Positions 20,560-32,000 of a stretch of DNA of 64,000 bases are shown in pieces (within the stretch, counting starts at the first letter, position 1; each line of letters starts with the position of its first letter). The translations under genes were made by a program, and so were the position numbers. The DNA is from Alviniconcha marisindica (taxonomy: Eukaryota > Mollusca > Gastropoda > Provannidae), in the NCBI GenBank assembly GCA_018857735.1, contig JABMCL010000713.1, positions 2,517,001 to 2,581,000 of the forward strand, read 5' to 3'. The notes beneath the pieces were generated by a model. That model had not been told where the DNA came from. It made no database searches and saw only the letters and a list, made by a program, of their open reading frames with translations.

Positions 20560-21470
20560 GATCATGCCTTCATGCACATCATACTGCTGCCTTCATATAT
20601 TTAACATCTTATCTGCATAAATATATATATATATATGTATACGTGTATGCAAACACCATGAATATGTACTTCAGTTACATGGGGACTCACTGTAGTAAAC
20701 AGTAAGAAGCATCAAAAAGAAGTAAACACACCCACGCATGTTTCCTCTTGAGTTGCTCAATGCTAAATCCATTTCTTCTCTTTTAGGGGGTGTTATGATA
20801 TAACAGCTTCTCAACTATGGAATATCACAATGAGGAAAAATGAATCATCCAAACGCATACAAGCATTCAGATACAGCAAAAAGAACACCCACGATTTGTC
20901 TACGGTACTTAACTGCATGGCATACAGGCAGTACAGGATACACGCCACCTTCAGTCACACTCTCGAGAAAGAATGATCCCTAGCAGTGTGTGATATACCG
21001 CAGCACTACACATACAAACCATAATGACACAGGTGGGCTGAACATAGGCAGGTACCACAAAGGCCAAACAACAGTCCTTTGATTAATACAGTGCTCCACA
21101 AACACACACACAAACATTCAAAGACACTTAACAATTGAAACATCAGCTGAAGGGAAAAAGAAAGAAAGAAAGAAAGAAAAACAAACTTAAAAACACAAGT
21201 ACAGAAACGTATGTATAGAAAGAGAATTACAAAGAACTGGCAACAAATTACTTGGGACTGATTTGTTTTTCTTTCTTTTGTCAATCAAAACTTCAAAGAA
21301 ACAGATTTAAAACTGGAAAAGAAACAGTGAAACAATTTGAGTATTTTTTCTCTCTGCAAATCGGTGACTTGTCAAACACTGGGTAACAGGGACATCACAG
21401 TCTGTGGGAATGTAAAGTGTTGCACCCAGCATCAGGTCTGGGGACTTGAACCAGCCCACCGCATGGATCA
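20560..21470. other. Intergenic DNA without recognised feature
   Basis: Holds a short (TA)n at about 20621-20637 and (GAAA)n at about 21160-21180. No exon or RNA gene was recognised. Confidence 0.45.
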
Positions 21471-21474
21471 GGTT

Positions 21475-21865
21475 CACCTGCTGTACATTATGTACAAAGG
21501 TCATACACACACCTGTTGTACATTATACACAAAGGTCATACACACCAGCTGTACATTATGCACAAAGGTCATACACACCTGTTGTACATAATGCACAAAG
21601 GTCACACACACACACCTGTTGTACATTATGCCCAAAGGGCATACACACCAGCTGTACATTATACACGCAGGTCATACACACTTGTCGTACATTATGCACA
21701 AAGGTAATATACACCTGCTGTACATTATGGCCAAAGTCATACATACCTGTTGTACATTATGCACAAAGGTCATATGTACCCGTTGTACATTATGCACAAA
21801 GGTCATACACACCAGCTGTACATATGCGCAAAAGTCATACACACTGGCTGTACATACACGTAAAA
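21475..21865. repeat. 33-bp tandem repeat, about eleven copies
   Basis: Unit GGTCATACACACCTGTTGTA, then CATTATGCACAAA, with variable CA number. Degenerate copies may continue to about 22070. Confidence 0.93.
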
Positions 21866-22079
21866 GTCATATATATTCATCTACCATACATCATGTAAAA
21901 CGATAACATTTATCTACCATTCTGCTATATTTTACGTACATAAATATTCAGCTGTGGCACGTTTTGCACAAAGATAATTATAGTCAGCTGTCATGCCTTG
22001 TGTATGAAGATAACGTCCACCTGTCACACACTGTGCAAGAAGATGATACACCTTCCGTACAGAATGCACAAAGAATTTT

Positions 22080-23455
22080 AACAGCTGCGTATTACACCCT
22101 TCATCTTCCAATGGCACAGGAGTCTTACAAGGTAGCCATCGACTTGCAATCGCTGCCGAAGGACAGCACAGCTGTGCTGGGTATAATGCCCATCCTACAT
22201 GCTTCACAGGGCTTTCACCAAGTTCTTTGTTGAAAAGTCACAGAAAATTGGGGTCGTCTACGATTCTCATGATAAGGCAGCAGCAGCAGCAGCCACAAGA
22301 GCAGTGCTACCCAGTCTTTCAAATGCATGCAAGGTTAAAACATTTACCTTTTCAGGACAGCAGTAACAGGAAATATTCATCAATTTTGCCTCAATTCAGC
22401 TTCACGTAGTCATGGTCACCATCTCCACACGTTCACCTCTCTTTCAACATGCCACTGCATTACACCAAAGAGGTTCGGTTACTAATGGAGGCAGCCAACT
22501 GTGGACGTATGTTCCCTGCTTTGACAAGGGAAATTATGCAACCGGGACTTGTATGAATGCTCAGCCTGTTAAATAGTGTTACTGTGAGTTCACTCATGGC
22601 TGTGGGAAGAAAAAACCCACCAACAATATTTACACACACATACACACACAGCTGATAGCAAACAACTGCAGCTCAAGCTGTTGGATCGTTTGGCACAACA
22701 GTTGATCACATAGTGACATACTCAAAAACACAGCGAGGGAGCGGAGATGACACTGCTGTGACCTTGTCACAAGGGACACCACTCTCCAGTCACTCCTGTC
22801 ACCATTGAATGAAAACATTCATCTGGGCGACCTAGGGTTCGTACCCCAGGAAAGAAGTTGGCCATCTTGATGAAATCCCTCGCAACAGTGATCATCAGTC
22901 CTTTTACACATCAAAGTTGTTGGACTTTTTGCTGTTTCTGCCTTGAGCCTGCCTCAGTTCAGATGATACAGAAACATTCTCATGACAGAAAAAGTATATG
23001 CTGTTTTACAAATAACTGAAATCTCAGTAATAATAATTCATGAGTTTGTGTTAAGAAGTAAGAGCTGGGCCAATAAATCAACAGATAATTTAATTATATT
23101 GGCTCCAGTCAAACTTTCAAACACCTCAAGGAAATGATGTGATGAGCAGTCTTTACTCAGTACTATGCAGAATGAAACCACCATTCACTGTACTCAGCAT
23201 AAAATGACAAAGTAAGATGGCAGTAAACAATGATTCACCATAACTGATTTTAAAGATAAAATATCACCAAAAGAAAGTGTAGAGAGAATCAAGAGTAAAA
23301 TGGAAGTTTAAGTACACCAAGGGTTGAGTTCTCTCCGCGAACATCGTTTTGTTGTTGTTGATTTTTCTCTTTGATTTTTCAAGAGACCTTTACTCTGGTG
23401 CTGAAGCTAGTCAAACAAGACGGACACAAAGTGAACACAGAAACAGTTTACCGGT
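22080..23455. other. Intergenic DNA without recognised feature
   Basis: Short CAG run near 22280. Open frames exist but none has a recognisable protein or splice structure. Confidence 0.4.
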
Positions 23456-23905
23456 TAACCCTTTCAGTCGCAGTACAGTATTCACATCTCTACCTTCACA
23501 GCCAAGCTCTGTCAACCAAACTCACTCTCATTCTTTCAGTCCCTGTAATGTATTCTAACTCTGCCTTCACAGCCAAGCTCTGTCAACCAAACTCTCTCTC
23601 AAATTCTTTCAGTCCAAGTAATGTCCCAACTCTCTTTTTACAGCCAAGCTGCCAACCAAATCCACTCTCAACTCTTTCGGTCACAGTAATGCATTTATAA
23701 CTCTGCTCTCACGCCAAAGCCCTGCCAACCAAACTCATTCTCAAACTCTTTGGGTCACAGTACTCTATTTGTAACTACCTTCACAGCCCGAGCTCGGTCA
23801 ACCAAACTCACACTCAAACTCTTTCAGTCCCAGTAATATATTCTAACTCTGCTTTCACAGCCAGCTCCGTCAAGCAAACCTCACACTTGAAACCTTTGCG
23901 CACTA
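23455..23905. repeat. Tandem repeat, unit about 72 bp, six copies
   Basis: Units contain CTCTTTCAGTCCCAGTAATG, TATTCTAACTCTGC and TTCACAGCCAAGCTCTGTCA plus ACCAAACTCAC. The first unit begins TTAACCCTTTCAGTCGCAGT, which resembles a piggyBac-type terminus. Confidence 0.88.
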
Positions 23906-23921
23906 AAACACCTCACAAAGC

Positions 23922-23984
23922 AGTAAGTAAGTAAGTTGGTGTTTTACGTCCAGTCAACCGGTACAGTTATATCAGGGCGATTTC
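23922..23984 (-). mobile_element. SINE tail fragment, family C
   Basis: AGTAAGTAAGTTGGTGTTTT, ACGTCCAGTCAACCGGTACA and GTTATATCAGGGCGAT. The last 40 bases match the element ending near 33950 and the first part resembles the tail of family A. No tRNA head was seen here. Confidence 0.65.
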
Positions 23985-25365
23985 ACAAAGCAGAAAAGGT
24001 AAAGGTGAGCAGGTGTGTAATGTACAGATCCTGGAATGAATGAGCGGAGGGATACAATCACACAGAGCTGATCTGACATCCACCCACTTTCAGCAGCTCC
24101 TGCTGTTGAATAGTTACACACAACTGCTTCAGCAATTCAAACATGTGCCGGTTTATTTTGTTACTTTATTCATTTATTGATTTCCTTCTTTTTCTCTCTC
24201 CTTTCCTTAGCAACGCTCTGTATAACAAGTACTGTATTGCAAAATCAAGCAATAAGACCTGGGATGCTTATCACAGTTATGCAATATCTGCTCTGTAGTT
24301 TCTACATCTAACAGCCTGAAGACTATCACAAGATACAATGTCAGTGTTGCTCACATCAAGCAAAGCCACAGATTCAAATTCCTGACGTCCACAAGGACTT
24401 ACAGTTGTAAGGCAGCCGAGCACACCACGACGTAACCTTTGTTTTGATTGGAATTCTTTGGATCAAGACCTGCGCTGTTCATACCCACCGCCACCTCTTC
24501 ACATTTCTGTGGACACTTCGGTGAGTGTTGTTCTAGGTTTGAGGTAGAAAACTGACTGTCCCTCTCACCACAGCTGAATCAAGACAGTGTTCAAGTTGTA
24601 TTCCACTTTCCAGCTCAACACCCGCTAAGACGACACCCGTATTCTTGTCTGACCCTTCCATGCATTTGCACCAACCGATCACGCATGCACACACAGACAT
24701 GCAAAGGGGCCGCATGTGTATACTTGTGTGTTCCTCTCAATTGTATTAAAGCAGTAAGTGGCTCTGCTTCCCCAATGACCCCTCTGCACTGGGATTAGCA
24801 AAACCTAAACTGTACAAAGCATTTGCCTGCAAGCATCTCTCTGTCTTCCCTGCTTCCATACAAAGGCACATCCTCTCATCCATGTAAAATATTGGGAGTT
24901 TCTCCCCAGTATATTTTCTCCAGCAAATATCACCATCTGCAATAGTCACTGACACACTCTCGACCGAACAGTCAAGCCAACAAGTGGTTTTGATCCATTC
25001 ATGCCCATGCATCAACTTATTAACATTATGCATGCATACTCAAACATGCAAAAAACATCACTGGCCATGTCAGAAATGCAGAACTGTTAAAGGAAATGCT
25101 GCCACATAAAGTGGCAAATAAAAAGTTACAGCCAAAGGTCTGGCACTCCACTCTTTCAGTCTTCCGCCAGAAGACCTGACAGCCCCTGTTTTGTGTGGAA
25201 GTGTGTGTGTTGCTTGGTTCGTGGGAAAGGTGGAGTCTTTCACTGTAAATGTTGGGTTTGATGTCGCAATGCTGTCAACCAAATGGAGCACTGTCTCGGC
25301 CATCACTATGAGGCACACTAAGGGACCAAGCACTCAGTATCACACTGGTGGACCGGTCACTGAGC
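23985..25365. other. Region downstream of CEP85, no recognised gene
   Basis: No exon was recognised. The CEP85 polyadenylation signal (TTTATT on this strand) was not confidently placed. Confidence 0.4.
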
Positions 25366-25369
25366 AGCA

Positions 25370-25880
25370 AACTTGAGTACTGGTGGAGCAATCGTTGAGT
25401 ACTGATAGGCCAGTCACTGAGAAGCACAAAAATGGACCAGTCACTGAGTACTGATGGACCAATCACTGAGAAGCACAAAAATGGATCAATCGCTTGGAAG
25501 CACACTGATGGACCAATGACTGGGCCAATCACTGTGTAGCATAGCAGTGCAACAGCCACTGAGTAGCACACTAGTGGAACAATGGCTGAGTGACACCACT
25601 AGTGGACCAATCACTGAGTAGTCCACTGCTGATGGACCAATGGCTGATGACACAATCACTGGGCCAATCACCGAGAAGTCCACTGCTGATGACACAATCA
25701 CTGGACCAATCACCGAGTAGTCCACGCTGACGGACCAATGGCTGATGACACAATCACTGGACCAATCACCGAGTAGTCCACGCTGACGGACCAATGGCTG
25801 ATGACACAATCACTGGACCAATCACTGAGAAGCACACCGCTGATGGACCAATGGCTGATGACACGATGAGTGCACCAATC
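25370..25880. repeat. CEP85 3' tandem array that begins at the stop codon
   Basis: Irregular units of 25-60 bp containing, on the minus strand, CTCAGTGATTGGTCCA and GTGTCATCAGCCATTGGTCC. The first unit is the CEP85 C-terminal codons themselves: CACTCAG-TGA-TTGGTGCACT. Later copies keep CAGTGATTGG. Confidence 0.88.
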
Positions 25881-26069
25881 ACTGAGTGGCACACTGGATG
25901 TTCTGCCCCATGTCCTCGGCATACTGGTTGCAGAGGCTGGCTCGCAGGCTGTCCACCTCACGCCGCAGCTCGCTCAGCTTGGACAACCAGTGCTTGATTG
26001 TCTGCCCTTTCTCCGCCCCCGCCGCTGCCTTCTCTCCCTTGTCCTCCTCACCGCTGTCTGAGACGGAGT
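25879..26069 (-). CDS. CEP85: CEP85 coding exon 13 (C-terminus)
   Basis: DSVSDSGEEDKGEKAAAGAE, then KGQTIKHWLSKLSELRREVD and SLRASLCNQYAEDMGQNIQC-ATQ-stop. The end parallels the vertebrate LRRDI..LR...SDRYAQDMG.N..TQ. Acceptor TTCCACAG|, phase 1 in. Confidence 0.95.
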
Positions 26070-29000
26070 CTGTGGAAAGAGGGAAAGGGCGTTTACTGGG
26101 CGGCCGCTCCTGTGCTGGTTTTGCAGAGAAGAGCTGACAAAACCCTGAAAGCTCAAAATCAAACTCCCCGATGAACCTCAAACACAGAAAAGTTGATAAA
26201 AACCACAACAAGTTAAGCCTGTTTGATGAGTCTTAAAATACTGATTACCTGCACCCCTGCCCCCTTCCGCGACAGACACTGACCTGTGACCCCCCAGCAG
26301 GATGAACTTATTGGGGTCTTTTCCTCTCACCCGCTGCAGGCAGACCTGGACCAGCGACTGCAGCTCCGAGACCCTTCCCCCACCCCCTACCCTCTCCTTA
26401 GACAGACACTGACCTGTGACCTCCCCCCCCATCTCCTGCCACTAGACACACACTGACCTGTGACCTCCCCCCTATCCCCCCACTGACCTGTGACCTCCCC
26501 CCCATCCCCCCACTCGACAGACACTGACCTGTGACCCCCCCCCCCCCCCCCCCCACTAGACAGACACTGACCTGTGACCCCCCCCCCATCCCCCCACTAG
26601 ACAGACACTGACCTGTGACCCCCAGCAGGACGGACATGTTGGGGTCCTCTCCGCGCGCCCGCTGCAGGCAGACCTGGACCAGCGACTGCAGCTCCGAGAA
26701 GCACAGCCCCAGCTCTGCCATCAGGCGGCGCTGCAGACGCAATCCGTCGTCGGTGGTGTGCTGCTCAAACTGCGTCATCTGCTCCCGAAGGATCAGGTTC
26801 TGTTCCATCAGGTCCTGGTTCTGGCTGCCCAGCTGATGGAGGAGGGAAGAAAAGATGCCGGGCATGAGACTGTGTACATGCGCTTGCGCTGGTGTGTGTT
26901 GAGCGAAGTTGATGTGGTCATAATTACTCTGTGTGTGTGTGTGTGTGTGTGTGGTGCGCGCGTGCGTGCATGCGTGCGTGCGTGCGTGCATGATTATTTT
27001 TTCTGTTATCATTATTTGCAACTGTTTATATATTTCTACATTTAACTGCTAGGTATAGTTGCACTTTTGGGAAGGGGTGAGTGTGTAGGGGCTGTTTGTA
27101 TTTTTGGGTAGTTTTTAGCTTGCGAGAACTTACATGTATGCACTGTGTATCTGGTGCTGTGAACACGCAAGGTTTTATGCGTAATATATAAATTTTCATT
27201 CAGTCATTCATTCATGATGGGGAGACAACAACAAAAAGAATAGGGAGAAAAATGATCTGCTGAACATCAGCCTGTCTGCCTTTTTCTTTTTTTCCATAGA
27301 GTGAAAAAAAACACAACTCTGGTCGAGTTGACATACCATATATTTACACGCATACCAGGTGAGAGTTACTGTAGGTGATTCAGGTCTTTGTTGTTGTGCT
27401 TGTGTGATGCCTTTCGACTGTTAATTAACTCCTTTGTGTGTTGTTTCCAAAAGTGGTCACAACCATCTTGCCGTTTTTTTCTCTCTTTGCACTCAGTTTA
27501 TCCTCTCTTTTTTCCTCTGGGCTTCTTTTTCCACCAACATGGGTGAAATTTGCCACAATAACTGTCATCAGCTGTAATGAAATCTTTAAACGTGCCCTGA
27601 AGCTGAGGGGTGCTTATCTGAACTTCACCGGAAAACAACCCCTTGCAGAAAGTCTCTGAACATTTGAGAAAGCGTAAAGTTGGCGGAAATTTACGACACT
27701 GACAGTTTGTGAAAATCAATGACATGCATATGTCTGATACGGTTTAGACCACAAAATGAAATGGAATGGGCCATGCTCTAAGTGTGTAACACAATTAACT
27801 GGTATGATGTTCTGACCAGATACCTGTCACTGTCCCACGACCCCGACTGACCTCTTTGACCAGACGCTTGGTCTTCTCCACCTGCTGCTCCTTGTCCACC
27901 ACTTCCTGCCTGAGTGTGCCCACCACCTCCTCCTCCTGCCCCAAACGCTCCTGTAGTTCCGTTATCTCCGCCTGCATGCGCGTCTCTGTCTGACGCAAAC
28001 GCCGGTGCGTGGTTTCCAACAGCTGGGGGCGCACAAAATACATGGGTCATACACCGGCAAATGCGTAATGTTTACATGTGTGTGTGGGGGGTTTGTGTTT
28101 GTGTGTGCTTGTGTGTGTGTGTGTGTTTATGTGTGAGGGTGTTTGTGTGTGTGTGTGATGTGTGGGTGTGTTTGTGTGCACACACAACATATGGAAGCCT
28201 GTATAATACATGCACCACACACAACATATACTGAGATGACAGCTGTGCACAGCATAAAAAGGACATTGTCCTTCCAAGTCTTTTAATGCAGCCTTCATAT
28301 TTAGCACCTAACATCACCTTTCTCTTTCTGCCCCCCTCCATCCCTCCACCTCCCCCTCTCATCCTTCCCCCTTCCTTTGTCTCTCCATCTCCCCCCCCCC
28401 CCCCTCTTGCCCTCCCTTCTGCTTGTCCCTCCCCCCCCCCCCCACATCTTGTCCTCCCCCCCCTCCATCTTTGTCCCCCCCCAATCTTTGTCCCCCCACC
28501 TCCATCTTTGTCCTCCCATCCATCTTTGTCCCCCCCTCCCCCAATCTTTGTTCCCCCTCCGACTGACCAACCCATCCCCACCCACCCATCCACTCACCTT
28601 CTTGGCTTTTTCAAGGTCGATGACGAGGCGTTCCTTCTCCTGGCGAGTCTGGTCCAGCTCGTGCTCGCAGCGGAACAGGTTGTGGGCGGCCTCGTCCTCC
28701 TCCCGCACGCGCTGCAGCTGGTTCTCCAGGTCCTGCACCCGCTCCTGCAGCGCCGCGTTCTGCTCCTCCAGCTCCTGCACTCGCAGGTTGCGCGCCGTCA
28801 GCTGCTTGCGCGTCTGCGTCAGCTTCTGGTCCAGGTCCTCCGCTCGGAACTTGTTCTGGGCGTGCTCTTCCTTCAGGCGCAGGATGTGCTCGTGGTTAAG
28901 GCAGTGACTTTGAAAAAGCTGCTGCTGAAGTCTGGCAGAAGACTTACCCCTGCCGTTACACATTGTTTTTTTAAACTTTTATCATGAACGCTTGTGGAGT

Positions 29001-32000
29001 GCCTCATCTCGAGATGAGCCCTAAGCTCTTCACGGAGGCCGTTGTAGCGCTATTCTGTGTTTCCAAGCAGACCCACTGTGCTCTGGTCATATGCAATTCT
29101 GAATAAGTGACTGCAGCTTTACACAGCACTAGCAAAACCAAAACAGTATTGAAAGCAGAATCAACATCTGCACCTTTACACAGCACTAGCAAAACCAAAA
29201 CAGTATCGAAAGCAGAATCAACATCTGCAGCTTTACACAGCACTAGCAAAACCAAAACAGTATCGAAAGCAGAATCAACATCTGCAGCTTTACATAGCAC
29301 TAGCAAAACCAAAACAGTATCGAAAGCAGGATCAACATCTGCAGCTTTACACAGCACTAGCAAAACCAAAACAGTATCGAAAGCAGAATCAACATACAAT
29401 GGAGTAAATTAGTGCTTGAAATACATAACACAAGGACAATAAGACCTGAGTCACCTACAGTAGCTCAGGTCTTTGTTGCTGTACTTGTGTTACATACTTC
29501 AAGCGCTAATTAACTCCCTTGTGTGTTGATTCTGCAGGGGTGCTCTGTGCCTCGCTCTGTTTCAGATTAGTATCGAAAGCAGATTTGTTACAGGACCGAA
29601 AAAATACACTGTTTGCAGGCTGCATGAGTACTTTTCAGCCCGGAAAGCTGACTGGCTGGGGCCATGAGGGGGTTTAGCACGAGTGAGGGGGACAAAACCA
29701 AGGATATTTCCTGCGTGTTGTGCTGGGTCTCCTCCGCAGTGGGCAGGTCGGCCAGGTACCTCTCCACGCTGTCCAGCTTGTGCCGCAGCTGCTGGTGGTT
29801 GGCTTTCATGTCCTGGAAACGCCGACCCCACTCCTCTACCTCTTTCTCCTTCGCTGCCAGCTGCAAAGCATGACGTTGTTACAGTAGTGTGCGTCGGCCA
29901 CAGCTAGCAGGAATGCTGGCCATCACTGACAGAAACAGCTAAAACATGTGTGCTTCCGCTGTGTGTGCGTGGAAATCTTTACATGGCTGAAGACTGAAAA
30001 GGTGTTGAGGAATTTATAAACAGCTAACTACATGGCTGAAGACTGAAAAGGTGTTGAGGAATTTATAAACAGCTAAAACATGTGTGCTTCCGCTGTGTGT
30101 GCGTGGAAATCTTTACATGGCTGAAGACTGAAAAGGTGTTGAGGAATTTATAAACAGCTAACTACATGGCTGAAGACTGAAAAGGTGTTGAGGAATTTAT
30201 AAACAGCTAAAACATGTGCTTCCACTGTGTGTGCGTGGAAATCTCTACATGGCTGAAGACTGAAAAGGTGTTGAGGAATTTATAAACAGCTAAAACATGT
30301 GCTTCCGCTGTGTGTGCGTGGAAATCTCTACATGGCTGAAGACTGAAAAGGTGTTGAGGAATTTATAAACAGCTAAAACATGTGTGCTTCCGCTGTGTGT
30401 GCGTGGAAATCTCTACATGGCTGAAGACTGAAAAGGTGTTGAGGAATTTATAAACAGCTAAAACATGTGTGCTTCCGCTGTGTGTGCGTGGAAATCTCTA
30501 CATGGCTGAAGACTGAAAAGGTGTTGAGGAATTTATAAACAGCTAAAACATGTGTGCTTCGGCTGTGTGTGCATGAAATATCTACATGGCTGAAGACTGA
30601 AAAGGTGTTGAGGAATTTATAAACAGCTAAAACATGTGCTTCAGCTGTGCGTGTGTGAAATATCTACATGGCTGAAGGCTGAAAAGGTGTTGAGGAATTT
30701 ATAAACAAACCAAACGCTAAAGCAATCGCTTATTGCCAGGAATGCTCATGCACACACACCACTGCACTGGGATAGAATCATGAACAGCTACTGTACATGG
30801 AAATCTAAGCGCAGCTGAAGACTGAAAGGGTGTTGAGGAATCTGACAACCCACGACGATATAAACGTGACAAGCAATCCCTCATCACTAGGAATACTCAC
30901 ACACAGGAATTTAACAACCCACGACGATATAAACGTGATAAACAATCCCTCATCACTAGGAATACTCACACACAGGAATTTAACAACCCATGATGGTATA
31001 AACGTGACAAACAACCCCTCATCACTAGGAATATTCACACGCATCACAGTTTTGTTTTTGACACTGTCAAACATCAGTTTTTAACTGCATTGGAATCGAA
31101 TCATGAACTGCTAATGTACATGGAAATCTCTATGCAGCTGCAGACTGAAAGGGTGTTGTGGAATTTAACAAAACTTAAACAATAATGGTATAAACGTGAC
31201 AGCTGTCCACCAAGATCTTCATGGTGCTGCCATGCCTACCTTGGTTTCCACAGAGCCGCGGTCAGCTTCCTTCATCTTCATCTGTGACCGCAGCTGCTGT
31301 ATCTCATGCTCCACTGCCCTGCAAGGCGACAAAGCCATGCACGTCAGTGACGGTCAGACGGTGTTAAATTTCCACCACTTTCCCTGACTCATCTAGTCCC
31401 CAACACACACACACACACACACACACATGCATGAACACACACACGTGCATGCACACATGTGCACACATGCATGCACACACACACACACACACACACACAT
31501 CACACACACACACACACACACACACTTTATCCCTGGCAAAACATCATCATGTAGGGGATCCCAACAGATGATGCAATGTCAAATTTGTCAAAATATTTCC
31601 ATTTTCAGGTTCCATACAGGTTGTTCTAAATAACAGCTCAGCAACTGCAGTGCTTCTTTTGTTGTTGTTGTTGTTGCTTCCAACTGAAGCTCCTCAAGGT
31701 GCAGCCATGTTGCTGGTTAACTCTTCACCAACGAAGAGCAAAAAAAAACTTTGCTCACGACAGAATAAATTACACTTTTGTCACACACGCTGGCTGTGTT
31801 CAGGATGTCACAGACACAGACTGCCAGACACAAAATGGCAGCGCCCATAGCTTTGGTTTTACCACTTTCAAACATCAATTTTTAACAAAGTAGACCATGC
31901 AACTCTGATCCAAACACGTAAGAGGTTAAAAAGAATGCTATTTACTATGACAAAACACCGCATGTGAATTTCTGGGGTAAGCCCCCTTTTCAAGCTACAA

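Noticed and set aside
22815..22850. tRNA box-B-like GGTTCGTACCCC
   Set aside because: No matching box A upstream at the right distance.
26282..26375. Second functional exon 12 of CEP85
   Set aside because: Lacks a good acceptor and the first half of the exon, and one extra G breaks the phase to exon 13.
26620..26620. CEP85 exon 12 donor at GGGG|GTCACA
   Set aside because: Phase does not fit exon 13 (needs one leftover base); CACAG|GTCAGT at 26613 does and is the stronger donor.
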